Shown here: piece by piece, positions 5,840 through 14,029 of the stretch
Layout of the letters: every line of letters starts with the position of its first letter
Numbering within the stretch: position 1 is the stretch's first letter
NCBI GenBank assembly: GCA_900770785.1
Contig: CAAGLJ010000103.1
Location: 1-14,062 of the forward strand
DNA: 14,062 nucleotides
Source of the DNA: Lachnospiraceae bacterium
GTDB lineage: Bacteria; Bacillota; Clostridia; Lachnospirales; Lachnospiraceae
Direction: 5' to 3'
Translations under genes and position numbers: made by a program
Notes under the pieces: model-generated
Told to the model about the DNA's origin: nothing
Seen by the model: the letters and a program-made list of their open reading frames with translations, nothing else
Databases searched by the model: none

Positions 5840-7726
5840 TCATTCCAGCTCCACAATTTCATGGTACAGGCTGGCATATCTTCCATTCATTTCCAACAGT
5901 TCTTCATGGGTTCCACGCTCCACGATTCTTCCCTGCTCCAGTACCATAATCACGTTGGATTTCCTTACCGTAGAGAGACGGTGGGCAATGACCATAGTGG
6001 TCCGATTTTCCATCAGTGCATCCATTCCCTCCTCAATATGCTTTTCCGTTCGTGTATCCACACTGGAGGTGGCCTCATCCAGAATCAATATAGGAGCTTT
6101 GCTGATTGCCGCCCGGGCTATATTTAAAAGCTGTCTCTGTCCCTGGGAAAGGTTTGCTCCGTCGTTTTCCAGCAGGGTGTCATAGCCTTTTTCCAGCTGC
6201 ATAATAAAGGAATGGGCAAAAGCCGCTTTAGCCGCCTGAACCACCTCCTCATCTGTGGCCTCCAGCCGTCCGTAACGAATATTTTCCCGAACCGTCCCGG
6301 TAAACAGATGAGTGTCCTGCAAGACCATAGCAATATTTGACCTTAAAACTGCCTTATCCAGCTTATGAATGGGAATACCGTCAATTTTAATTTCTCCTGC
6401 CTGCAGCTCATAAAATCTGGGTAAAAGATTGGTAATCGTAGTTTTTCCTGCTCCTGTGGAGCCCACAAAGGCAATCTTCTGTCCCGGCTTTGCATAAAGA
6501 GTGATATCACGCAGTACGGGATGCCCCTCTGCATAACCAAAATCCACATGGCTTACCTCTATCTTTCCCTCTATGGACTTTGGCTTTATGGTATCCCCTT
6601 CATTTTTTTCCGGCTCCTCATCCAGTACCTCGAATACCCGCTCCGCTCCTGCCAGAGCAGCAAAAACCGTATTCATCTGCATGGAGATTTCATTAATGGG
6701 ACGATTAAACTGCCTGGTATAATTTAGGGAAATGGTCAGTCCTCCTATGTCGAAGCCTCGTTTTACCACTAAAATTCCACCCACACAGGCGGTGACGGCA
6801 TAAACCACATTACAAAGCTGATGCGTAGCCGGTCCCATCAGCGAGGACTGAAACTGGGCCTTAATCTGAGCCTTCTTCAGCTCTTCATTCAGATACGCAA
6901 ATTCATCAATGGCAATTTCTTCATGGTTAAACACCTTCACTACCTTTTGTCCGGAAATGGTTTCTTCCGTAAAACCGTTCAGCATACCCAGATTTTTTTG
7001 CTGTCTGGCATAGGCACTGCGGCCTCTTTTTACGATGGTCTTACTGATGAGTACCAGAAGGGGGGTGACAAGGATGGTGATAAAACCCAAAAGCCAGTTG
7101 GTCACCAGCATAAGTACCACCGTTCCTGAAATGGTAATCATTCCTGAAATCAACTGAATCAGAGTAGTATTCAGCATTTCACCTACCACATCTACGTCAT
7201 TGGTAAAGCGGCTCATAATATCCCCGGTAGCGTTATTATCAAAGTACTTCATGGGCAGCATCTGTACCTTATGGTACAGATCATTTCGCAAATGCTTCAG
7301 CGACCTTTGGGAAACGGACAGCATCAGTCTTTGCTGTACCCATTGGGTGGAAACGGCAATCAGATAGATTACTGCCAGTAGAATTAATGCACCAGACAGC
7401 CCCTCCATTCTTTCCTGAATCCTGCTTTCCTCCGGATTATAATAAATAAAGGTATTAATGATGGGTCTTAGCAAATAGGAGCCTGCCAGAGTGGCTATAG
7501 TATTGACAACAGCACAGGTAATGGCAATCAGCAAAAGCTTCCGCTCATGGGCCAGATATCTGACCAGCCGGCCTATGGTCTTTTTCAGATTCTTAGGCTT
7601 GCCATGCATACCCAGAGCACGGTTTCTGTCTGCTCCAGTAGGAACCCTCATTTCCTTCTTTCCCGTTTTGGTATCCACTCCATTATACTTTTTCATCAAA
7701 CTTTCATATCGATTCTGTCTTTCCAT
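5840..7726 (-). CDS. ABC exporter half-transporter, catalytic-site subunit
   Basis: A type I (ABCB-like) half-transporter of 628 residues: a basic N-terminal extension of about 50 residues, six membrane helices to about residue 340, then the ATPase domain. Walker A GSTGAGKT (422-429), Q-loop VLQD, signature LSQGQ (526-530, Gln in place of Gly), Walker B LILDE with Glu551, D-loop SSVD and H-loop His582 are all present. It thus supplies a normal Walker B/H-loop but a non-standard signature, as in the TM288/BmrD type of heterodimeric exporter. Exported substrates in this family range from drugs to lipids and peptides; unknown here. The frame is open to TTG 7753, but GGGAG five bases before ATG 7726 favours the shorter start. 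It follows its partner after 103 bases and probably shares its transcript. Confidence 0.93.
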   Translation of the reverse strand: MERQNRYESLMKKYNGVDTKTGKKEMRVPTGADRNRALGMHGKPKNLKKTIGRLVRYLAHERKLLLIAITCAVVNTIATLAGSYLLRPIINTFIYYNPEESRIQERMEGLSGALILLAVIYLIAVSTQWVQQRLMLSVSQRSLKHLRNDLYHKVQMLPMKYFDNNATGDIMSRFTNDVDVVGEMLNTTLIQLISGMITISGTVVLMLVTNWLLGFITILVTPLLVLISKTIVKRGRSAYARQQKNLGMLNGFTEETISGQKVVKVFNHEEIAIDEFAYLNEELKKAQIKAQFQSSLMGPATHQLCNVVYAVTACVGGILVVKRGFDIGGLTISLNYTRQFNRPINEISMQMNTVFAALAGAERVFEVLDEEPEKNEGDTIKPKSIEGKIEVSHVDFGYAEGHPVLRDITLYAKPGQKIAFVGSTGAGKTTITNLLPRFYELQAGEIKIDGIPIHKLDKAVLRSNIAMVLQDTHLFTGTVRENIRYGRLEATDEEVVQAAKAAFAHSFIMQLEKGYDTLLENDGANLSQGQRQLLNIARAAISKAPILILDEATSSVDTRTEKHIEEGMDALMENRTTMVIAHRLSTVRKSNVIMVLEQGRIVERGTHEELLEMNGRYASLYHEIVELE

Positions 7727-7829
7727 AAATTCTCCCATTTCACAACTTTTCAATGGTGTCTCATATCTCTGCCAGGATTTTAGAAGTTCTTTGCGAAACG
7801 GCCTCTGCTGTGGGCTTTAGAGCTTCTTA

Positions 7830-9563
7830 TCACGCGGTTTCTCCGGCATCCTTCTGGGAGAAATAAATCTCCTGATACTCCCGGCAGGACTCCATCAGCT
7901 CACGATGCCGTCCCAGTCCTACAATACGCCCTTCATCAATGACAATAATTTTATCTGCATCAATTACCGAATTAATCCGCTGTGCAATAACCAGTTTGGT
8001 CACTCCCGGCAGCTTCTTACGCAGCTCCTTACGAATAGCCGCGTCGGTTGCGGTATCCACTGCACTGGTAGAATCATCCAGAATAAGTATTCTGGGTTTT
8101 TTCAACAATGCTCTTGCAATACAAAGTCTCTGTCTCTGTCCCCCGGACAGGTTGGCACCGCCCTGCTCCAACAGGCTTTCATATCCTTCCTTAAAGCCCC
8201 GGACAAATCCATCCGCCTGGGCGATCCTGCAGGCCTCCTCCAGCTCCTCCTGAGTGGCATCCTCATTTCCCCATCGCAGATTTTCTGCAATAGTACCGGA
8301 AAAAAGTGTGTTTTTCTGTAAAACCATAGCCACACTTTCGCGAAGATGAAAGAGAGATAAATCCTTTATCGGTATACCATCCACGTATACCCTCCCCTCA
8401 TCTGCATCATACAGGCGCGGAATCAGTGAAACGAGGGTGGTCTTTCCTGCACCGGAAGAACCTATAATTCCTACCAGTTCACCAGCTTCAATCTCCAGAT
8501 TGATATCTCTCAGTACCCTTTCCTTTTTATGTTTATAATACCTGAAGTCCACACCTTCAAACCGGATACTCCCCTGGGAAATTATTCGGTCTTTTTCTCT
8601 GGCTTCATCATCCTTTAAATCAATTTCTGCCTCCAGCACTTCCACCACACGTTTATTAGAGGCTGCTGCCCTGGTTCCCAGAAGAATAATATTGGCCATG
8701 AAATTCAAAGCATTCATCACCTGAGTCAGATAGGTAATCAGAGCCGTCAGCGTTCCCACTTCCATATTTCCCACCATAATGCGCTTTCCTGCAAACCAGA
8801 CTACCAGTAAAGTAGCCCCATGTATAATCAGGGTAGAAAGGGGCTGCATCAATAGCATGGTTTTTAGGGCCCGGGTACTTTTCTGCTGCAGACTTTCATT
8901 TATCTTTCCGAAACGATCCGTCTCATACTCTTCCCGAACGAAGGACTTAATCACCTTCTGATTCGTAACCGTTTCCTTTACATTTGTATTCAGGCTGTCT
9001 ATCTGCTGCTGCATTACTGTATATCGGGGTGCACTGACTATCATAATCACCGCAATCATACCTCCCAGTAAGGGCAGTATAGTAAAAATAATCCAGCCAA
9101 TACCAGGCTCCAGAGCAAAGGACATGGCAATGGCACCCACAATCATTACCGGGCTTCTGAACAGCCCCCGCAGAAACATTTGTGTGAAATTCTGAATCTG
9201 GGAAATATCATTGGTTATTCTGGTAATCAAGGAACCGGTAGAGAATTTATCTACATTGGCAAAAGAAAACTTCTGTATTTTCTTAAAGGTAAGAAGCCGG
9301 ATATCAGCAGCCAGTTCAGAAGCGCCTCTGGTACCAAAATTAGCTCCCAATACACCACAGATCAGCATGAACAGAGAAATAGCTGCCATCAATAATCCAT
9401 TTTTCAAAATATAGCCAATATCCTGATTTGCAGCACCCACGTTAATGATATTTGCACTAAGCCAGGGCAAAATAAACTCTCCGCAGGCCTCCAATACCAT
9501 GAAGGCAGGCCCAAAAATAAAAAAATACCAATGTTTTCTTATGTAGGGTAAATATCTTTTCAT
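7830..9563 (-). CDS. ABC exporter half-transporter, degenerate-site subunit
   Basis: A 577-residue type I half-transporter: six membrane helices to about residue 300, ATPase domain from about 330. Walker A GSSGAGKT (368-375), Q416, intact signature LSGGQ (472-476). The Walker B reads LILDD with Asp497 where the catalytic Glu should be, and the H-loop reads AQR with Gln528 instead of His. This Asp/Gln pair is the mark of the degenerate subunit of heterodimeric exporters such as TM287/288 and BmrC/BmrD. It should pair with the product of 5840-7726: its LSGGQ completes the partner's working site. GGAGGT lies five bases before ATG 9563. It is first in the transporter unit; a weak TATTAT at 9604-9609 is the best -10 candidate. 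Confidence 0.93.
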   Translation of the reverse strand: MKRYLPYIRKHWYFFIFGPAFMVLEACGEFILPWLSANIINVGAANQDIGYILKNGLLMAAISLFMLICGVLGANFGTRGASELAADIRLLTFKKIQKFSFANVDKFSTGSLITRITNDISQIQNFTQMFLRGLFRSPVMIVGAIAMSFALEPGIGWIIFTILPLLGGMIAVIMIVSAPRYTVMQQQIDSLNTNVKETVTNQKVIKSFVREEYETDRFGKINESLQQKSTRALKTMLLMQPLSTLIIHGATLLVVWFAGKRIMVGNMEVGTLTALITYLTQVMNALNFMANIILLGTRAAASNKRVVEVLEAEIDLKDDEAREKDRIISQGSIRFEGVDFRYYKHKKERVLRDINLEIEAGELVGIIGSSGAGKTTLVSLIPRLYDADEGRVYVDGIPIKDLSLFHLRESVAMVLQKNTLFSGTIAENLRWGNEDATQEELEEACRIAQADGFVRGFKEGYESLLEQGGANLSGGQRQRLCIARALLKKPRILILDDSTSAVDTATDAAIRKELRKKLPGVTKLVIAQRINSVIDADKIIVIDEGRIVGLGRHRELMESCREYQEIYFSQKDAGETA

Positions 9564-9681
9564 ACTTTACCTCCGAAAAATATATCTGTTTAATCCAAAA
9601 TAAATAATACCACTTTTTTTCTAATTTGAGTAAGTCATTTCTAACACAAAAGGGTAGATATATTATTGGACACTATAATAA

Positions 9682-9732
9682 AGGCTATTACAAACTATTG
9701 TTTTTCTCTAAACAATATGCTTGTAATAGCCT
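9682..9732 (-). terminator. Long two-part hairpin after the MCP gene
   Basis: A perfect outer stem of 12 bp (AGGCTATTACAA at 9682-9693 with 9721-9732) encloses a perfect inner stem of 7 bp (ATTGTTT at 9697-9703 with 9710-9716). It begins 34 bases after the MCP stop codon. On the minus strand it is followed by TTATTATAG, a poor U-tract, so termination is likely but not certain. The rest of the 202-base gap 9564-9765 holds only AT-rich DNA and the weak -10 of the ABC operon. Confidence 0.6.
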
Positions 9733-9765
9733 CTTGTAGATTAAATCCTTTTTTCCGGTTTCTGA

Positions 9766-11490
9766 TTACTGCAGTTTAAATTTATTTACTTCAATATCCA
9801 GCTTGTCAGCAATCCTCTTGTTGGCATTTGTCTCTTCTTCTATTCTCTTAATGTTATTGGTCAAATCCACTGCCGTCTGGGTAACAGCGGTAGCTCCTTT
9901 GGCACTTTCTTCCACCGCAATATCAACTGCTGAAATAGCCTCCCTGATTTCTTCCACACTGTTTTTAATATGCTCACTTTCCTGGGCAAAACCTTTCATC
10001 ATAACATTCATATTACCTACATCATTATGATAACTCTTACTGGTTTCCAGAAGCTTCTCATATCCACCCATAGCGATTTCATCAATAAAGGTCAACATCT
10101 GCCCAGCCTTATCGGCCAATTCATTAACAGCTTCAATTACCTGGGCACTTACCTGCTGAATCTCCGTAGCCGTATTGGCAGAGTTACTTGCCAGCTTACC
10201 GATTTCATCTGCAACCACAGCAAAGCCTCTTCCCGCTTCTCCGGCTCTTGCCGCCTCAATACTGGCATTCAGAGCCAACAGATTAGTCTGGCTGGTAATA
10301 TTTAAAATTTCATCGGTCAAGGCATTAATCTTCTCCACTGCCCGAGACTTCTCAATCTTCTCGTTCATCATTGCAGCCATTTCCTGCGCCTGTATTCTGG
10401 CATCCTGCTGCTCTTTAACTGCACTGTTTTGAATTTCTTCTGCCCTAACCATAATATCGTCAGAAGAATCCCGCCCCTTTTTGGCACTTTGGGAAATGGT
10501 TTCCACTGCATCATATACTGTCTCTACAGAAGTGCTGACCTGATTAATGGAAGCACTGGTTTCTTCCATAGCTGCGCTCATTTCTTCCATAGTAGCTGAA
10601 ACATCAGTGATACCGTTCCCAGCCCTCACCATATTTTTAACTACATTATTCGCTGAAGCCATCAGATGTTGCGAATCCCCAGCTATGTTAAGCATGATTC
10701 CTCTTATAAATTCAAGCAGACTGTTTACATTATTCGCAATCAACTCCAGTTCATCACCGGAGTGAATATCCAGCTTCTGGGTCAAATCACCTTCGTTATG
10801 TACCAGATCATACAGCTTTGCATCCACCTGTCGCAGCCCCTTGCAGATACGGCTTACCACAAGGCTCAGAACGATCAGTGCAACCAGCAGGCATCCAACG
10901 GTAATCCCAAGAACCTGCCTCATACTGTTATTCAAACGCTGAACTACACCTGATGCATCATAATCGCAGCCTAATATTGCCACTACTTTACCTTCACTGT
11001 TTCTGATTGGCTCATACACAGTAATGAGGATTCCATATTCACTGTAATCAATATAGTCCTGGACAAAGGTTTCACCTTCAAATACACCCTTCAACATATC
11101 ATAGGATTTCTCAAAAGCCTGCCCCACTTCTGCCTGAAGCTGGGAGCTGTCCGTATCCACACCATAGTACAGATTGGCACCCTGAGCGTATATAGTATAA
11201 AGATACTTAATATTATAGTTTTTCTGTGTTTCTCTCAGAGCCGATAAAATATTTTGGTAATTCTGTGTCCCCTCATCACCTGGCCTAAGCTTCTCAATAG
11301 CATCTCCATCAGCCGCATTTATGGCAATTCTGGCTGCCATCTCGGCTTCCTCTACGCCCATCATCACCATGCCTTCATGAATATTGCTATATGCCTGAAG
11401 CCCCAATATAACACAAACCGACAGAATAATGATGCTTGCCGATAACAGTATTTTCATCCTGATGCTTAATCGTCTTGTCCTTTGTTTCAT
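9766..11490 (-). CDS. Methyl-accepting chemotaxis protein
   Basis: A 574-residue transmembrane chemoreceptor. Helix 1 is at about 13-33, an extracellular sensor at 34-190 that looks like a Cache-type domain (IKYLYTIYA and ILGCDYDAS strands), helix 2 at about 191-212, a HAMP domain at about 213-265, and a long cytoplasmic coiled coil. The conserved hairpin tip that contacts CheA and CheW is present from 399 (SQTNLLALNASIEAARAGEA and the following RGFAVVADEIGKLA). Glu/Gln-Glu pairs for methylation flank it. There is no C-terminal CheR-binding pentapeptide; the tail ends FKLQ. AGGGG lies about seven bases before ATG 11490. No che or flagellar genes are adjacent, so it is an orphan receptor; ligand unknown, though the sensor type often binds small organic acids or amino acids. 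Confidence 0.95.
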   Translation of the reverse strand: MKQRTRRLSIRMKILLSASIIILSVCVILGLQAYSNIHEGMVMMGVEEAEMAARIAINAADGDAIEKLRPGDEGTQNYQNILSALRETQKNYNIKYLYTIYAQGANLYYGVDTDSSQLQAEVGQAFEKSYDMLKGVFEGETFVQDYIDYSEYGILITVYEPIRNSEGKVVAILGCDYDASGVVQRLNNSMRQVLGITVGCLLVALIVLSLVVSRICKGLRQVDAKLYDLVHNEGDLTQKLDIHSGDELELIANNVNSLLEFIRGIMLNIAGDSQHLMASANNVVKNMVRAGNGITDVSATMEEMSAAMEETSASINQVSTSVETVYDAVETISQSAKKGRDSSDDIMVRAEEIQNSAVKEQQDARIQAQEMAAMMNEKIEKSRAVEKINALTDEILNITSQTNLLALNASIEAARAGEAGRGFAVVADEIGKLASNSANTATEIQQVSAQVIEAVNELADKAGQMLTFIDEIAMGGYEKLLETSKSYHNDVGNMNVMMKGFAQESEHIKNSVEEIREAISAVDIAVEESAKGATAVTQTAVDLTNNIKRIEEETNANKRIADKLDIEVNKFKLQ

Positions 11491-11561
11491 ACGTAAATCC
11501 CCTTGTTGTCCCTAAAGCGTTACACTTTTCCTTAGTATTGTATGTATAATATTCAGCCTGT

Positions 11562-11590
11562 TTTATATTCGTAAATAAATTCTAACACAA
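11562..11590 (-). promoter_or_regulatory. Sigma-A promoter of the MCP gene
   Basis: On the minus strand TTGTGT (11585-11590) and TATAAA (11562-11567) are 17 bases apart. The start would be near 11555, with a leader of about 65 bases. I found no sigma-D (flagellar) promoter pattern, which many chemoreceptor genes have. Confidence 0.5.
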
Positions 11591-11705
11591 TGGCAAAATT
11601 TTTCAACCAAATGCTTCCATTCTCTTATCTAACATTCCATACACCTCATCTTTTCCAGTGGCTTGGAATACCATTTTTTACTTCCTATTACTGTGATAGA
11701 GCTTT

Positions 11706-11930
11706 TTATATCCCCGGAAGCAGCATCTTGAATCCTGTCTTAAACAGCCAGACTCCTACCGGAATCAGAAGAATTGTACAAAAACACACCAAACCGATTC
11801 CCCACACCAACACTACCAACGGAACTATGATAAACAGCCAGAAAAAAGCCTTCAATAATGCACCAGTGACTTTAAACCCGAGCCAAAACATAAATGATAA
11901 AAACAGCATTCCTAAGAAAAAGCCTATCAT
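11706..11930 (-). CDS. Small two-helix membrane protein, unknown function
   Basis: A 74-residue, almost entirely hydrophobic protein with two or three membrane segments (about 2-19, 27-45 and 47-66) and few charges. It begins MIGFFLGMLFLSFMFWLGFK. I do not recognise a family; such proteins are often membrane stabilisers, toxin-like peptides or transporter accessories. AAAGGAGG, about nine bases before ATG 11930, and a promoter at 12007-12035 support expression. It is separated from the MCP gene by 215 bases holding the MCP promoter, so it is likely its own unit. Confidence 0.6.
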   Translation of the reverse strand: MIGFFLGMLFLSFMFWLGFKVTGALLKAFFWLFIIVPLVVLVWGIGLVCFCTILLIPVGVWLFKTGFKMLLPGI

Positions 11931-12006
11931 ATACTTCTTCCTCCTTTCTTTTCTGCAATAATCTGCTATAACTCACATACTTTATGTTCTCTCAACTGTT
12001 ACTGTA

Positions 12007-12035
12007 ATTATAATAGCAAATATATTTCTATTCAA
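12007..12035 (-). promoter_or_regulatory. Sigma-A promoter of the small membrane protein gene
   Basis: On the minus strand TTGAAT (12030-12035) and a perfect TATAAT (12007-12012) are 17 bases apart, giving a start near 12000 and a leader of about 70 bases to ATG 11930. It is divergent from the GntR promoter about 100 bases away. Confidence 0.6.
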
Positions 12036-12115
12036 CCTATCCTTTTCCTCATTCATACCAAATATTTCTCCCATTTTAATTGTTCAACTGCCTTTCATTA
12101 CATAAAAGCTTTAAT

Positions 12116-12164
12116 AAACAGTATATAACACTTGACAACAGTTATTCACTGTTATATACTGTTT
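12116..12164 (+). promoter_or_regulatory. GntR operon promoter embedded in a four-half-site operator
   Basis: TTGACA (12132-12137) and TATACT (12155-12160), 17 bases apart, form a near-consensus promoter. A perfect 14-bp inverted repeat (AAACAGTATATAAC at 12116-12129, complement at 12151-12164) flanks the -35 and overlaps the -10. A second pair is nested inside, so AACAGT occurs at 12117 and 12137 and ACTGTT at 12148 and 12158. Binding here would block RNA polymerase, as expected for autorepression by the GntR protein encoded directly downstream. Confidence 0.82.
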
Positions 12165-12180
12165 TTATTCAAGGAGGAAT

Positions 12181-12558
12181 GTGGAATTGAAGATAATTAT
12201 AAACAGTTCACTTATGGTTCCCATTTATGAACAGATAGTAGACCAGATTAAAATGCTTATTCGCAATGGTGACCTTAAGGCAAATGATAATCTGCCATCG
12301 GTACGTACTTTATCAAAAGAACTTAAAATCAGTGCTTTGACGGTCAAGAAAGCATACGATAGCCTGGAAAGCGAGGGCTTCACTGCAACGATCCATGGAA
12401 AAGGTACATATGTAACAGCAGCCAACACAGAGCTTTTGCTGGAAGAGCAGAGAAAAGAGGTAGAAGCCGATTTGGAAATGGCCATTCAGAAAGGGAGAAG
12501 ATGCGGAATAAGCGATGAAGACATCAGAAGTTTATTTGAATTGATTTTGGAGGGTTGA
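12181..12558 (+). CDS. GntR-family regulator, YtrA type
   Basis: A 125-residue transcription factor of the short YtrA subfamily. Residues 12-78 are the GntR winged helix (VPIYEQIVDQIK start, LPSVRTLSKELKIS recognition region, wing GKGTYV at 73-78). Residues 83-125 are two short helices for dimerisation, and no ligand-binding effector domain is present. YtrA regulators repress their own operon and the ABC transporter genes in it, often responding to cell-wall or peptide antibiotic stress. The start given is GTG 12181, but AAGGAGG (12171-12177) lies only three bases before it; TTG 12187, nine bases away and giving MKIIINSS, is at least as likely. It is first in the three-gene operon, whose promoter carries the repeats it probably binds. 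Confidence 0.92.
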   Translation: MELKIIINSSLMVPIYEQIVDQIKMLIRNGDLKANDNLPSVRTLSKELKISALTVKKAYDSLESEGFTATIHGKGTYVTAANTELLLEEQRKEVEADLEMAIQKGRRCGISDEDIRSLFELILEG

Positions 12559-12560
12559 TT

Positions 12561-13409
12561 ATGCTGAAAGTTGAACATTTAAGAAAAAATTATAAGAATT
12601 TCTCATTAGATTGTTCATTGGAAATTATGCCCGGTTGTGTAACAGGCCTGATTGGTCAAAACGGTGCCGGAAAAAGCACAACATTCAAGGCAATCCTTGG
12701 GCTGATTTCCATTGATGGGGGAACGGTCAATATCCTTGGAAAAGACCTTCGACATTTTAATGCCTGTGATAAGCAGGATTTAGGTGTTGTCCTGTCCGAT
12801 TCCGGCTTTAGCGGATATTTGACGATCAATGATATTATTCCAATACTGGATAATCTCTATGAAAAATTTGATCCGTCCCTTTTCATGGAACAAATACAAA
12901 GATTCCAATTACCATGCAATAAGAAGATTAAAGAATTTTCTACTGGTATGAAGGCAAAGCTCAAAGTATTGGTAGCCATTTCCCACAACGCTAAATTATT
13001 AATTCTTGACGAACCGACAGCAGGTCTGGATGTCATTGCGAGAGATGAATTACTGGAAATACTGAGAGAATTTATGGAGAAAGATGCAGAACGCTCTATT
13101 TTAATCAGCTCCCATATTTCAAGCGATTTGGAAACCTTATGTGATGACCTTTATATGATACATAATGGAGAAATCATTATGCACGAAGATACCGACGTTT
13201 TATTAAGTGATTATGCCCTGATAAAAGTTGACTTTGCAGCATATGCCGACCTGGATAAGCAATATATTATCCGTACCAAAAAAGAACACTACGGATATAG
13301 CTGCCTGACCAACCAGAGGCAATACTATATGGATAATTATCCGCAAACAGCGATTGAAAAAGGTAATATTGATGAAGTAATCACGATGATGGTAAGAGGT
13401 GTTGAATAA
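12561..13409 (+). CDS. ABC transporter ATP-binding protein of the GntR operon
   Basis: A 282-residue stand-alone ATPase for an ABC-2 type transporter. Walker A GQNGAGKST (32-40), signature FSTGM (126-130, a divergent LSGGQ normal in this subfamily), Walker B LLILDEPTAGLD with Asp150 and Glu151, and H-loop His185 are complete, so it should hydrolyse ATP. Residues 220-282 are a variable tail common in bacitracin-efflux-type ATPases. ATG 12561, with GGAGG seven bases upstream and two bases after the GntR stop, is chosen over the in-frame TTG 12555, which overlaps the GntR stop. It energises the permease encoded next, whose ATG overlaps this stop codon by one base. Confidence 0.94.
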   Translation: MLKVEHLRKNYKNFSLDCSLEIMPGCVTGLIGQNGAGKSTTFKAILGLISIDGGTVNILGKDLRHFNACDKQDLGVVLSDSGFSGYLTINDIIPILDNLYEKFDPSLFMEQIQRFQLPCNKKIKEFSTGMKAKLKVLVAISHNAKLLILDEPTAGLDVIARDELLEILREFMEKDAERSILISSHISSDLETLCDDLYMIHNGEIIMHEDTDVLLSDYALIKVDFAAYADLDKQYIIRTKKEHYGYSCLTNQRQYYMDNYPQTAIEKGNIDEVITMMVRGVE

Positions 13410-13996
13410 TGAAAGGCTTATTGATTAAAGATTTTAAACTAATGAAAGGGCAAAAAAATTTCTATATGACTATTGTCCCAATGGCAATCGGAATAACCGT
13501 CTTTCTGGAGAATTCAGCGTTTGTCATCTGGTATATGACATTTATCGGTTCTCTGTTTACTCTGAGTTCTATCAGTTATGATGAATTTGACAACGGGAAT
13601 GCCTTTTTATTTTCACTGCCAATCAGCAGAAAAGAATATGTAGTAGAGAAATATGTATTTGGTCTTATCGTTCTGGGAGGCTCATGGCTGTTCACAACAA
13701 TCTTTGCTCTTATTACCGAGGTGCTGAAAAATCATGTTCTGACAGCTGAAACACTGGTCTCTGCCCTGTGGGTTTTACCGATACTGCTGTTTATATTAGC
13801 AGTTATGCTTCCTTTTCACTTGAAATTTGGCAGCGAAAAAGGCAGAATCGCCATTTTGGGAGCATTCGGACTGATTTATCTTATCGGTTTCATTATGGTC
13901 AAAACGCTGGAAATATTCAATATTAATTTGATTTCTATGCTTAACAATTGTAACAGTTCAGCCTTCAGACGATTAACTGGGTATAGCACCGGCTAG
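13409..13996 (+). CDS. ABC-2 type permease, probably truncated at its C-terminus
   Basis: A 195-residue membrane protein forming the channel for the upstream ATPase. An amphipathic start (MKGLLIKDFKLMKGQKNFYM) and SISYDEFDNGNAFLFSLPIS (54-73) are typical of this ABC-2 family, in which the latter segment is a cytoplasmic coupling loop. Five hydrophobic segments are visible (about 21-35, 36-57, 82-103, 118-137, 146-164). Relatives normally continue with a sixth helix after the I-N-L-I-S stretch; here the protein ends in polar residues NNCNSSAFRRLTGYSTG instead. The stop codon lies inside a hairpin (13978-14015). Start overlaps the ATPase stop (TAATG), so translation is coupled. Possibly a broken or recently rearranged gene; a short natural variant is not excluded. 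Confidence 0.82.
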   Translation: MKGLLIKDFKLMKGQKNFYMTIVPMAIGITVFLENSAFVIWYMTFIGSLFTLSSISYDEFDNGNAFLFSLPISRKEYVVEKYVFGLIVLGGSWLFTTIFALITEVLKNHVLTAETLVSALWVLPILLFILAVMLPFHLKFGSEKGRIAILGAFGLIYLIGFIMVKTLEIFNINLISMLNNCNSSAFRRLTGYSTG

Positions 13997-14029
13997 AAAA
14001 TAGCCGGTGTACCCATGAATAGTTTTTTT
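13978..14029 (+). terminator. Hairpin and T-run at the end of the permease gene
   Basis: CACCGGCTA (13987-13995), loop GAAAA and TAGCCGGTG (14001-14009) form a perfect 9-bp stem, extended by TGGGTA (13978-13983) pairing with TACCCA (14010-14015) around a three-base bulge. GTTTTTTT follows at 14022-14029, making an efficient terminator shape. The permease stop TAG (13994-13996) is in the stem and loop, which is unusual. Nothing else is identifiable in the remaining 33 bases. Confidence 0.72.

Noticed and set aside
5734..5886. N-terminal extension of the 61-aa coat protein to a 112-residue product
   Set aside because: It would overlap the end of the ABC gene, its first 51 residues are unlike a coat protein, and a strong ribosome binding site marks ATG 5733.
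5600..6127. Plus-strand open frame of 175 codons
   Set aside because: Antisense to the coat and ABC genes; Ser/Phe/Cys-rich composition typical of a reverse-strand shadow.
7727..7753. Longer TTG start for the 628-residue ABC subunit
   Set aside because: No ribosome binding site precedes TTG 7753, whereas GGGAG stands before ATG 7726.
12555..12560. TTG 12555 as start of the ATPase in the GntR operon
   Set aside because: It overlaps the GntR stop and lies too close to GGAGG; ATG 12561 is better spaced.
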